A stretch of DNA of 64,000 bases. Origin: an uncultured Clostridia bacterium (GTDB taxonomy: Bacteria > Bacillota > Clostridia > TANB77 > CAG-508). The stretch lies in contig CAKOTK010000003.1 of assembly GCA_934120135.1 (NCBI GenBank), positions 62,001 to 126,000 of the forward strand, read 5' to 3'. Below the pieces are notes generated by a model, which saw only the letters and a program-made list of their open reading frames with translations, made no database searches and had not been told where the DNA came from. Below, one piece after another: positions 54,827 to 63,778 of the stretch (the first letter of the stretch is position 1; each line of letters starts with the position of its first letter). Both the position numbers and the translations under genes were made by a program.

Positions 54827-57800
54827 CTAAATTTCAATTACAGTATTCAAAAATTCTTTAGCTTTTTCTATGATGTTCTCATTTTCTTTAATTCGTAGTG
54901 TGACATAAGGTTCTACTGCATTAGAGAACTTAACTAGCATAGGGTATTTTGTAATTAAAGTGTTTACCATTTCTGGTTTGATTTTTTCTTTTACAAAATA
55001 GAATACAATTCCGTTTTCTCTTTGAGCTATTTTTAAGATGTTTGCTTTTCTTGCAAGCTGTTTTATTCTTGCAATATCTATTAAGTTTTCTAATTCTTTT
55101 GGAAGTCTACCATATCTATCAATAACCTCATCAATAACATTTTGAAGTTCTTCTTCTGTTCTACATAAAGCAATATTTTGGTATATTTCAATTTTTTGAC
55201 TACTATTTTCAATAAAGTTATCTGGTATATAGCTAGAAACAGCTAAGTCGATTTGTACATCTTGTTCTTCTACTACTTCTATTCCTTGCATCTCTTTTAT
55301 AACTTCATCTAACAATTTACAATATGTATCATATCCAACTTGTTCCATGTGTCCATGTTGCATTTCTCCAAGCATACTTCCTGCTCCACGAATTTCCAAA
55401 TCTCTCATTGCTATTTTAAATCCTGAACCAAATTCAGTAAATTCCTTAATAGCTTTTAAACGTTTATCTGCAACTTCTGATAATAGTTTATCTCTTTTAT
55501 ATGTTATATATGCATATGCTTGTTTGTCGCTTCTACCAACTCTACCTCTAATTTGGTAAAGCTGTGCTAAGCCTAATCTGTCTGCATTTTCTACTATTAT
55601 AGTATTAGCATTTGGTATGTCTATTCCAGATTCTAATATTGTAGTACATACTAGTACATTTATTTCGTGATTTATAAAGCTTTCCATTATTTCTTCTAGT
55701 TCTCTACCACTCATTTTTCCATGAGCAAATCCTACTTTAGCTTCTGGAACTAACATTGATATTTCATTTGCTTTTTTCTCAATACCTTCTACTTGGTTAA
55801 ATAGGTAAAATACCTGTCCGCCTCTTTCAATTTCTTTAGTTATTGCCTCTGTTATTACTTCTTGATCATATTCAAGAACATAAGTTTGTACTGGTTTTCT
55901 GTTATGAGGTGGTTCATATATAACTGACATATCTCTAACGCCAACTATTGACATGTGTAGTGTTCTTGGTATTGGTGTTGCTGTCATTGTTAAAACATCT
56001 ATATTTGTTCTTAATTTTTTTATTTTTTCTTTATCTTTAACTCCGAAACGATGTTCTTCATCTATTATTAAAAGACCTAAATCCTTGAAATTAACATCTT
56101 CACTTAGTAGTCTATGTGTTCCAACAACTACATCAACTTCACCTAATTTAAGTTTCTTTATAATTTCATCTTGCTCTTTTTTAGTTTTAAATCTATTTAA
56201 TAACTCAACATTTATAGCAAATTCTTGCATTCTAGTTTTAAATTCTTCATATTGTTGATTTGCAAGTATTGTAGTTGGCACCAAATATGCAACTTGTTTT
56301 TGGTCCATAACAGCTTTAAATGCAGCTCTTATTGCAACTTCTGTTTTACCATATCCTACATCTCCACATAAAAGTCTATCCATTGGTTGTGGTTTTTCCA
56401 TATCTTTTTTTACATCTTGTATACATCTTAATTGATCATCTGTTTCTGTATATGGAAAACTATCTTCAAATTGTTTTTGCCAAGGAGTATCTGGTGAAAA
56501 GCTAAATCCTTTTATTTTTTGACGTTTGGCATATAGCTCTATTAAATCTTTTGCAACCGCTTCTATGTTTTTCTTTACTTTGCTAGTTGTTGCACTCCAT
56601 TCTTTTCCACCTAGCTTATTTAGTCTAGGAGATGAATTATCTCCTCCACCTATATACTTTCTAACACTGTCTAAGCTATTTGTAGGAACATATAGAATGT
56701 CATCATTTCTATATTTAATTTTAATATAGTCTTTTGTTACACCATCTGCTGTAATTGTATTTACCCCTATAAATTGTCCTATACCATGTGTTTGGTGTAC
56801 CACTATATCACCTGGTTTTAAATCTGCAAATACAATTTTTTCACTATCTTTAAATGTACTAGATAATTTCTTTTTTCTTTTTACAGGTTCTTCAAAATTA
56901 TTTTGTAGGCTAACTACTATTAAGTTTAAATCATAATTTTCAAATCCAGAAGAAAAGCCTCCAATTATTACTATAATTTCTCCTGGTTTAACATTTTCCG
57001 CTTCTTGTTCATATTTATAGTTTATTTGATTTTCTTTTAAAATGTCACATAGTTTTTTAGCACTTATTTCATTACCAGCAAGTAATACTACTTTCTTTTT
57101 ATTTTTTTGATATGTTACAACATCTGCAAGTAATAAATCTAATTGTAGATTATAAAAGTTGATTTCTCTGGTTTCAAAATAGTATTTTTGAATGTTTTTA
57201 ATTGAGTCATTTTGTTCTAAATATATTATTTGTTTTTCTTCAAAGTTATATTCAAATTTACTAATGTTTTCAATTGCTTCTGGCACAAATTTTTCTTTTT
57301 CAACTAATGATGCAATTAGTTTGTTGTTATCTTCTATTATGTTTGTTTTTCTTTGATTTATCTTAGACTTTTCATCTAATAAAAGTAAATATTCATCTGA
57401 CATATAGTCTAAAAATGAAGCTTGATTTTTATAAAATTCATTAAAATATTTATTTATTTTAGAAATATAATCTCCATTTTTTATAAGTTCTATATCTTCT
57501 ATTTCTTCAGGATATTTTTCTTGTATATTTTTTACCGCTTCTGATAAATCTTGTACTATCAATTCATGTGCTGGAAATATAGTTATTTCTTTTAGCATTT
57601 CTGTTGATCTTTGTGAAGATATTTGAAAAAACCTAATTGAATCAACTTCATCTCCCCAGAATTCAATTCTAACACCAATTTTTTCTGATAATCCTACATC
57701 TACTATTCCACCACGAATACTAAATTGTCCTTTGTTTTCAATTAGGTCACTTCTTTCATAACCAAGTCCAACTAGTTTTTCTTTAATTCCATCTAATAAA

Positions 57801-58246
57801 TATGTTTTTCCAACTTTAAAATCTATAACATTTTGATACAAAGTATCTTTAGCAATCATTTTTTGCATAACTGCTTCTATTGTTGTAACTATTATTATTG
57901 GTTCTTTTTGCTGTTTAGCTAAATACATTTTGTTTAATACGTCAATTCTTTTATATTCAATTTCTTTACTTTGTGCAACATAGTCATAGCTTGTTATTTC
58001 TTTTTTAGGGAAGAAATATGTTTGTTTTATAAGTTTCTTTAAGTCTTGATATAACTTACGTGCCTGTATCTCATTATATGTTACTAACACCATTGGTCTT
58101 TTAGTTTCATTAAAAATACCTGCTAGTACATGTAGTTTTTCAACGTCAACCAAGCCCGATATAGCTATCGGGCCTGTTTTACTAATTTGTTTTGTGAGTT
58201 CTTGGAACTTTTTATTTTCTTCCAATGTTTTAATTAAAAAGTTCAT
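54827..58246 (-). CDS. mfd: Transcription-repair coupling factor
   Basis: 1139 residues. Mfd removes RNA polymerase stalled at lesions and recruits UvrA. UvrB-like N-terminal module, RNA polymerase-interacting CarD-like domain (KPGDIVVHQTHGIGQFIG, about 475-492), RecG-like translocase: LLCGDVGYGKTEVAI (Walker A, about 635), LLIIDEEHRFG (DEEH box), LTMTATPIPRTL, and QLYQIRGRVGRSDKQAYAY, then a TRCF C-terminal domain. Together with uvrA and uvrB most of nucleotide excision repair is in this window. It follows asnB by 6 bases. Confidence 0.97.
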   Translation of the reverse strand: MNFLIKTLEENKKFQELTKQISKTGPIAISGLVDVEKLHVLAGIFNETKRPMVLVTYNEIQARKLYQDLKKLIKQTYFFPKKEITSYDYVAQSKEIEYKRIDVLNKMYLAKQQKEPIIIVTTIEAVMQKMIAKDTLYQNVIDFKVGKTYLLDGIKEKLVGLGYERSDLIENKGQFSIRGGIVDVGLSEKIGVRIEFWGDEVDSIRFFQISSQRSTEMLKEITIFPAHELIVQDLSEAVKNIQEKYPEEIEDIELIKNGDYISKINKYFNEFYKNQASFLDYMSDEYLLLLDEKSKINQRKTNIIEDNNKLIASLVEKEKFVPEAIENISKFEYNFEEKQIIYLEQNDSIKNIQKYYFETREINFYNLQLDLLLADVVTYQKNKKKVVLLAGNEISAKKLCDILKENQINYKYEQEAENVKPGEIIVIIGGFSSGFENYDLNLIVVSLQNNFEEPVKRKKKLSSTFKDSEKIVFADLKPGDIVVHQTHGIGQFIGVNTITADGVTKDYIKIKYRNDDILYVPTNSLDSVRKYIGGGDNSSPRLNKLGGKEWSATTSKVKKNIEAVAKDLIELYAKRQKIKGFSFSPDTPWQKQFEDSFPYTETDDQLRCIQDVKKDMEKPQPMDRLLCGDVGYGKTEVAIRAAFKAVMDQKQVAYLVPTTILANQQYEEFKTRMQEFAINVELLNRFKTKKEQDEIIKKLKLGEVDVVVGTHRLLSEDVNFKDLGLLIIDEEHRFGVKDKEKIKKLRTNIDVLTMTATPIPRTLHMSIVGVRDMSVIYEPPHNRKPVQTYVLEYDQEVITEAITKEIERGGQVFYLFNQVEGIEKKANEISMLVPEAKVGFAHGKMSGRELEEIMESFINHEINVLVCTTILESGIDIPNANTIIVENADRLGLAQLYQIRGRVGRSDKQAYAYITYKRDKLLSEVADKRLKAIKEFTEFGSGFKIAMRDLEIRGAGSMLGEMQHGHMEQVGYDTYCKLLDEVIKEMQGIEVVEEQDVQIDLAVSSYIPDNFIENSSQKIEIYQNIALCRTEEELQNVIDEVIDRYGRLPKELENLIDIARIKQLARKANILKIAQRENGIVFYFVKEKIKPEMVNTLITKYPMLVKFSNAVEPYVTLRIKENENIIEKAKEFLNTVIEI

Positions 58247-58252
58247 TTTGAA

Positions 58253-60082
58253 TTATCCTTCTACGAAATATTGCCTATACCAAATCAAGAAACAATATAT
58301 TGTATAAACTTTTCTATGTGTCATTGCTTTTCCTTCATAATAGTCATTTAAAAGTTTAACTATTTTATCTGTATCAAAGAATTTTGCTGCATATTCACTT
58401 TCAAAAGTTTCTTTTACTTTATTATACCATTTTTCTTCTTTTAGCCAATATTTGAATGGAACCATAAATCCTTTTTTCTCTCTTTGTGCCCATTCTTTTG
58501 GAACTATTTTAGCTGCTGCTTTTCTTAGTGCATATTTTGTTGTGTCTTTTCCAACTATTTTATATTCTCTTGGTAGCTTAGAAGCGGTATCAAATACGAC
58601 TCTATCTAATATAGGAACTCTTAATTCAAGTGATGCTGACATAGTCATTTTATCTGCTTTTAATAAAATATCATTTGGTAACCATAAATGCATGTCTAAG
58701 TATTGCATTTTGATTAAGTCATTTTGATCTTTTACTTTTGCAAATATTGGAGCTGTAACATCTTTAAAACTAATATTAGTTTTGTATTCTGGTTTTAACA
58801 CATCATTTGCTTGTTCATCATCAAATATAAATGCTTGACCAATATAGCTGTCTTCAATTGGTGTTCCTTCTGAAATTAAGAAGTTCTTTCCTTTTATGTT
58901 TGGTAATTTCTCAGCAAATTTTTTCATTTTTGCTCTAAATGAAAGTGGTAGTTTTTCATAAGCATTATAAAATTTTGTTCTGTGGTATGTTTGGTAACCT
59001 CCAAATAATTCGTCTGCTCCCTCACCAGATAAAACTACTTTTACATCTTTTGCAGCTAATCTTGATAAATGATATAAAGGAACTGCTGAAAGATTTGCAT
59101 GTGGCTCATCTGAATAATATTGCACGTCTTCTAATGAATCAAAAAATTCTTCATCAGATATAATTTTGCTTGTATTTTTTATCTCTAAAATTTTTGATAA
59201 ATCTTTAGCATAAACTGTTTCGTCAAAATTATCATAATTAAATCCTACTGTATATGTTTTGTCTGGCTTTGCATAAGATACAACATAACTTGAATCTACA
59301 CCAGAAGATAAAAATGAACCAACCTCAACATCTGCTATTCTATGATAATCTATTGAGCTTGTTATTGTTTCATGTATACTATTTACAGTTTCTTCAAAAT
59401 TTTTCTTTTCTTCTATAAAGTTAAATGTATTGTATTCTGTTACTTCTAATTTGCCATCTTTATAAGTAAATTGATGACCTGGCTTTAGCCTATATACTCC
59501 TTTGAAAAATGTTTCGTCTAATGCAGAGTATTGGAAAGTTAAATATGTTTTTAAAGCCTCTTCATTTAATTCCTTTTTAAATTTTGGATGTGGTAAAAAG
59601 CTCTTTATTTCTGAGCCAAATATAAACATACCATCTCTATTGTAATAATAAAATGGTTTAATTCCAAAATGGTCTCTTGCACCAAAAAGAACTTTGTTTT
59701 TAATATCCCATATTACAAAGGCAAACATTCCTCTAAGTTTTTTAGTAATTTCTTGTCCATATTCTTCATATCCATGAAGAATAGTTTCTGTATCAGAATT
59801 ATTGGCAAAAACATGTCCTTTTGCCATTAAGTCTTCTTTTAATTCTTGATAATTATATATTTCTCCATTGAATAAAATAACCATTGAGCTATCTTCATTA
59901 AACATTGGTTGATGTCCATTACTTAGGTCTATTATACTTAATCTTCTAAATGCTAGAGAGATTTTATCATCTTCATAAAATCCTTCATCATCTGGTCCTC
60001 TATGTTTTATAGTATCTGACATACTTTTTATTATTTTTCTATCTTTTTCTCCATCTTCAACATATCCTACAAATCCACACAT
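58253..60082 (-). CDS. asnB: Asparagine synthetase, glutamine-hydrolysing
   Basis: 609 residues. Class II glutamine amidotransferase starting with the catalytic Cys2 (MCGFVGYVED), with RGPDDEGFY and LFNGEIYNYQEL; the synthetase half carries the pyrophosphate loop FLSSGVDSSYVVSYA (about 256) and LSGEGADELFGGYQTYH (about 345). It makes Asn from Asp, Gln and ATP. It shares the strand and probably a transcript with mfd. Confidence 0.95.
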   Translation of the reverse strand: MCGFVGYVEDGEKDRKIIKSMSDTIKHRGPDDEGFYEDDKISLAFRRLSIIDLSNGHQPMFNEDSSMVILFNGEIYNYQELKEDLMAKGHVFANNSDTETILHGYEEYGQEITKKLRGMFAFVIWDIKNKVLFGARDHFGIKPFYYYNRDGMFIFGSEIKSFLPHPKFKKELNEEALKTYLTFQYSALDETFFKGVYRLKPGHQFTYKDGKLEVTEYNTFNFIEEKKNFEETVNSIHETITSSIDYHRIADVEVGSFLSSGVDSSYVVSYAKPDKTYTVGFNYDNFDETVYAKDLSKILEIKNTSKIISDEEFFDSLEDVQYYSDEPHANLSAVPLYHLSRLAAKDVKVVLSGEGADELFGGYQTYHRTKFYNAYEKLPLSFRAKMKKFAEKLPNIKGKNFLISEGTPIEDSYIGQAFIFDDEQANDVLKPEYKTNISFKDVTAPIFAKVKDQNDLIKMQYLDMHLWLPNDILLKADKMTMSASLELRVPILDRVVFDTASKLPREYKIVGKDTTKYALRKAAAKIVPKEWAQREKKGFMVPFKYWLKEEKWYNKVKETFESEYAAKFFDTDKIVKLLNDYYEGKAMTHRKVYTIYCFLIWYRQYFVEG

Positions 60083-60169
60083 ATTTTATCTCCTCTTTTC
60101 CTTTTTGTAGTATACACAAAAATGCCGTTATTTGCAAGATATATTTATGATTTTTTGCAAGAATAAAAG

Positions 60170-60187
60170 CCTAAACAAATCAGGCTC
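60170..60187 (-). terminator. Weak terminator after spoIIID
   Basis: Minus strand: AGCCT, 9-base loop, AGGCTTTTATTC. A short 5-6-bp stem, so low confidence. Confidence 0.4.
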
Positions 60188-60212
60188 TCATTCTTTAACC
60201 TCTATTAAAAGG

Positions 60213-60479
60213 CTATTGTATTGAATTGGATTCTCTCATAAGGCGATACTTCTCTTTTGTAGCATTTCCACCTCTAATGCTACGTTCTTTCAAGTTGAAT
60301 GCGAGTACATCGCAGACGGCTTGTGCCATAGGTAATGAAATTTCAGGAAGTCTTTTGGTCAAGTCATTGTGCACTGTAGTTTTACTAACTCTGAAAATAT
60401 CTGCCAATTCCCGCACAGTCACTTGGTTTTCTATTATATACCAAGCCAAATCTAACGTCCGTTTTTCAATTCTATCCAT
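60213..60479 (-). CDS. spoIIID: Sporulation transcription factor SpoIIID
   Basis: 88 residues. HTH VRELADIFRVSKTTVHNDLTKRLPEI (read in two parts: about 22-34 and 35-48) and the basic C-terminal RGGNATKEKYR match SpoIIID, the mother-cell regulator acting after SigE. The gene is GC-richer than its neighbours and uses two CGG codons at conserved Arg positions (EK-CGG-TL, TV-CGG-EL), so CGG must be readable as Arg when it is made. A perfect sigma-A promoter lies upstream, unexpected for a SigE-regulated gene. Confidence 0.94.
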   Translation of the reverse strand: MDRIEKRTLDLAWYIIENQVTVRELADIFRVSKTTVHNDLTKRLPEISLPMAQAVCDVLAFNLKERSIRGGNATKEKYRLMRESNSIQ

Positions 60480-60506
60480 TACAGATTCTCCCCTTCAAAA
60501 TTAATT

Positions 60507-60524
60507 ATAGCCATATTAGGCTAT
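60507..60524. promoter_or_regulatory. Palindrome in the spoIIID leader
   Basis: ATAGCC-ATATTA-GGCTAT, perfect 6-bp arms, just after the predicted start of transcription (about +3 to +20). Possible operator or leader hairpin. Confidence 0.45.
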
Positions 60525-60533
60525 GCACTTTAT

Positions 60534-60562
60534 ATTATACTCTCAAATTATGTCAATGTCAA
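60534..60562 (-). promoter_or_regulatory. spoIIID promoter (sigma-A-like)
   Basis: Minus strand: TTGACA (60562-60557), 17-base spacer, TATAAT (60539-60534). Perfect vegetative consensus; no clear SigE-type elements were seen. Confidence 0.7.
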
Positions 60563-60572
60563 ATTCTGGATT

Positions 60573-61688
60573 TTATTTAACCACTTCACTTAATACTTTT
60601 GCTAGGTATTTCATGCTTACTAAAGTTTGGTCTAGGGTGTTGCCTGTTGCACCAACTTCTATTATTGTTGCTGCTTTGGTTACATGTTGATTATATGTAG
60701 TTCCTCTTAATATTATTGGTTTAAACAAACCTGGATATAGTTCATTCGCTTTTTCTTGTACTTTTATTGCAAATTTTAAATTTTGCGCCCAAGTTTCATG
60801 TTTTGTGCTTCCTTCATTCCCCCCTATTACAAACATAAGTTGTGCAGCATATTCTTCTCCGATTTTTACTGTTGGAGCATATGTACTGTCTCCTATTGCA
60901 TCTCTATGTAAATCAATTACTACATCCGTATTTTTGTTTTCGTCTAATAACTTAGTTATAGTTTTTAAAGAGTTTGCATATGACCCAGTATATGATGGAT
61001 AGTCATGATAACTTTCATCATGTATAACATTATATCCATATGTTTTGAGTTGTGCCTCTAACTCATTTCCTACTCTTATTACTGAGTAATTTTTATCTGT
61101 CGTTCTAAAGTTTCCTGTTTTTTTATATTGATATTTTTCACTTGGTGTATAGCTCTCACATGAGTGTGTGTGATATATTAAAATGTTATCTTTTTTTACT
61201 GTAATATCTGGTTTTAATATTTCTTCAGTTAGTTTATATTTAACTTCATTTTTTATTTTTACTCCATTATATTGTGTTGTGTATTTATTTGGCACATTTG
61301 AGCTTTGTACTTCTGTTTTTAGTCCTGTTTGGGCTTGTTCTACTTTTGTTGCATCTTCTTTTGATTCACTACTAGTTGGTTGTTCATCTTTTGTTTCTTC
61401 TAAAGAATTTATTACTTTTAATTCCATCCCTAAAGCTAATTTTAGTGGATTAATTGATGCTAATTTTGTTGAAGTCTCGTTAATACTTTCTGTGTTTGTT
61501 ACAGGCAAGGCAATATTGATAAAAGATGTCATCAACTTTTTGTTGTTGGTTTCTTGAATTTGATTTTTTATATTACTTTGATTTTGTGAAAGATATTTAG
61601 TTATCCCTATAACTACAGTTACTAATATTGTGATTTTTACAATATATTTTATTATGTCTTTTAAATTTAATACTGCCATATTTATCAT
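60573..61688 (-). CDS. spoIIP: Stage II sporulation protein P
   Basis: 371 residues from MINMAVLNLKD, 11 bases after AAAGGAG. N-terminal membrane anchor (IVKITILVTVVIGIT), a linker, then a SpoIIP amidase/endopeptidase domain: ILIYHTHSCESYTPSE (about 184; zinc-binding His and Glu), VVIDLHRDAIGDSTYAP (about 258) and TIIEVGATGNTLDQT near the end. It degrades septal peptidoglycan during engulfment with SpoIID and SpoIIM. Its ribosome site is inside the hairpin that follows hisS. Confidence 0.92.
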   Translation of the reverse strand: MINMAVLNLKDIIKYIVKITILVTVVIGITKYLSQNQSNIKNQIQETNNKKLMTSFINIALPVTNTESINETSTKLASINPLKLALGMELKVINSLEETKDEQPTSSESKEDATKVEQAQTGLKTEVQSSNVPNKYTTQYNGVKIKNEVKYKLTEEILKPDITVKKDNILIYHTHSCESYTPSEKYQYKKTGNFRTTDKNYSVIRVGNELEAQLKTYGYNVIHDESYHDYPSYTGSYANSLKTITKLLDENKNTDVVIDLHRDAIGDSTYAPTVKIGEEYAAQLMFVIGGNEGSTKHETWAQNLKFAIKVQEKANELYPGLFKPIILRGTTYNQHVTKAATIIEVGATGNTLDQTLVSMKYLAKVLSEVVK

Positions 61689-61698
61689 AATAAAAATT

Positions 61699-61748
61699 TC
61701 TCCTTTGTCCAATTTACTATTAACTAGTATATTCTTGGACAAAGGAGA
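61699..61748 (-). terminator. hisS terminator that buries the spoIIP ribosome site
   Basis: TCTCCTTTGTCCAA (61699-61712) pairs perfectly with 61735-61748 around a 22-base loop. On the minus strand the second arm ends in GGACAAAGGAGA followed by AATTTTTATT. The AAAGGAG used by spoIIP is in this arm, so read-through from hisS would mask it. Confidence 0.7.
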
Positions 61749-61757
61749 TTATGATTT

Positions 61758-63071
61758 TTAGTTTTTAATTACTTCGCAAATTTTCTTTGCATCTAGTTCT
61801 GTAGGAGTTTCTTCTCCTGTTTCCATATTTTTAACTTTTACTGTATTAGAACTTATTTCGTCTTCTCCAATTACAGCAACATAAGGAATTTTTAGTTTGT
61901 CTGCATATTTAAATTTCGCTTTTAATTTTTTGTCATTTAAATATACTTCTGTATTTATTCCTTCTTTACGCAAATCACTTGCTAATTCAATTGATTTTGT
62001 CATATCTTCTGTCATTGGTATTATTAAAATATCTGACATAGAATATTTATCTGATTTGATAAGTTGTAATTCATTTAGTTTATAGAATAGTCTGGTTAGA
62101 CCAATTGAAATTCCAACACCAGGCAACTTTTTGTCTGTGTAATATTCAGCTAAGTTTTCATATCTTCCTCCTGAACATACACTTCCTAGTTCTTTATAAT
62201 CATTTAAAAATGTCTCATATACTGTTCCTGTGTAATAGTCTAATCCTCTAGCAATTGTTAAATCTATTTTAAAGTGAGTATCTGGTACACCAAATATTCT
62301 AATATATTTTACAACTTGTTTTAGCTCTTCTAAACCTTGTGTAAACATTTCATTTAGAATACCTAGGTTTTCTAATTTACTAATCTTTTCGTCTGTTGTA
62401 CCATCAATTTCAATAAAAGTTAATATTCTTTCAATTGCTTGGTCATCAACACCAATTTCTTTTAGTTCTTCTACTACTTTTTCTTTTCCTATTTTGGCAA
62501 GTTTATCAATAGTTCTCATAATGTCAACTGCATTTTGCTCTTGATTTACTTCTCTAAATAATCCATTTAATACTTTTCTGTTATTTATGCATATAGTGAA
62601 ATCATTGAAGCCTAAATCTGATATTAGGTTATATATAACACTTGGAATTTCTGCGTCATTAACTATTCCAAGTTCTCCATCTCCAATAATGTCAATATCG
62701 CATTGATAAAATTCACGAAATCTACCTTTTTGAGTTTTTTCTCCTCTATATACTTTACCTATTTGATATCTTCTAAATGGGAAACTTAAATTACCATAGT
62801 TTTTAGCTACATATTTTGCAAGTGGTACAGTTAAGTCAAATCTCATTGAAATGTCTGTATCTCCTTTTGTGAAGCGGTAAATCTGTTTTTCAGTTTCTCC
62901 ACCTGCTTTTGCTAATAGCACTTCTGATAGTTCTAGTATTGGTGTATCTAATGGTAAAAATCCAAATCTTTGGTATGTTTTTTCTATTGTTTGTTTCATT
63001 TGCTCAAATAATATTTGTTCATTTGGCAATAGTTCCATGAAACCAGCCAAAGTTCTTGGTTCTATATTCAT
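61758..63071 (-). CDS. hisS: Histidyl-tRNA synthetase
   Basis: 437 residues. Class IIa synthetase: motif 1 region LPLDTPILELSEVLLAK, motif 2 FRRYQIGKVYRGEKTQKGRFREF then YQCDIDIIG (about 98-129), the histidine-binding ARGLDYYTGTVYE (about 268) and a motif 3 region GVGISIGLTRLFY (about 325). An anticodon-binding domain closes the protein. It follows the metallo-hydrolase gene by 11 bases when that gene is read through its +1 shift. Confidence 0.95.
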   Translation of the reverse strand: MNIEPRTLAGFMELLPNEQILFEQMKQTIEKTYQRFGFLPLDTPILELSEVLLAKAGGETEKQIYRFTKGDTDISMRFDLTVPLAKYVAKNYGNLSFPFRRYQIGKVYRGEKTQKGRFREFYQCDIDIIGDGELGIVNDAEIPSVIYNLISDLGFNDFTICINNRKVLNGLFREVNQEQNAVDIMRTIDKLAKIGKEKVVEELKEIGVDDQAIERILTFIEIDGTTDEKISKLENLGILNEMFTQGLEELKQVVKYIRIFGVPDTHFKIDLTIARGLDYYTGTVYETFLNDYKELGSVCSGGRYENLAEYYTDKKLPGVGISIGLTRLFYKLNELQLIKSDKYSMSDILIIPMTEDMTKSIELASDLRKEGINTEVYLNDKKLKAKFKYADKLKIPYVAVIGEDEISSNTVKVKNMETGEETPTELDAKKICEVIKN

Positions 63072-63082
63072 GTCTTCTCCTC

Positions 63083-63737
63083 CTAATCTTCTCTTGGTTT
63101 TAATTCATCATAAATTGGTTTTTCTTCTTTAATCATAGTTGATTTGCCATGTCCGTGGATATACTATTGTGTCATCTGGAAGTTTTAATATTTTTTCTGT
63201 TATTGAATTCATTATATCCATAAAATTACTTGTTGGCAAATCTGTTCTACCCCAAGTTCCATGGAATAAAGTATCTCCTGAAAATACAAGTTTTTCTTCT
63301 TCACAATATAGTGAACTTCCACCTTTTGTATGGCCAGGCGTATGAATTACCCTAAACTCTATATTTCCTATATGTATTTTATCCCCATCATCTACTATTG
63401 AATCTGGGTCTAAATGTACATCCTCAACTCCAACATAATCTGTTAAACTAATATTTTTATCTTGTAGGCCCTCTTTTTCCAATCTATGAATTAATATTTT
63501 TCCGCCTTTTGCGTTTTTTAATTCTACTAATGCTCCAATATGGTCTCCATGGCAGTGAGTTATGTATATATATTTTAGTTTTGCTTGTAATATATCTAGC
63601 ATTTCGATAATTTTATTTACTTCTCCACCCGGATCTATAACCATTGTTTCTTTTGTTTTTTCATCTTGAACAATGTAGCAATTTGTTGGCTCACAAATCG
63701 CTCCACTGTTTACTCTCAACTGCTTTAGTATCATCAC
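63083..63737 (-). CDS. Glyoxalase-II-like metallo-beta-lactamase-fold hydrolase, requiring a +1 shift at CGG
   Basis: 217 residues after recoding. THCHGDHIGAL (about 60), HTPGHTKGGSSLY (about 133) and FSGDTLFHGTWGRTDL (about 151) are the metal sites. The first frame reaches an in-frame CGG at 63155-63153 after VYP and stops eight codons later. Skipping C63155 restores the conserved VYPGHG motif (final metal His), then KSTMIKEEKPIYDELKPRED and a stop at 63083 just before the hisS ribosome site. The CGG-to-GGA slip matches the sortase and ABC permease. Confidence 0.88.
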
Positions 63738-63778
63738 TATTTTTTCCTTTCCGTACTGTTCTTATTGTTTCAATATCC

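Noticed and set aside
31091..63155. Simple sequencing or assembly indels as the cause of the three split genes
   Set aside because: Cannot be excluded without reads, but all three fall on in-frame CGG with the same skipped base and are not in homopolymers, while many out-of-frame CGGA sites show no indel.
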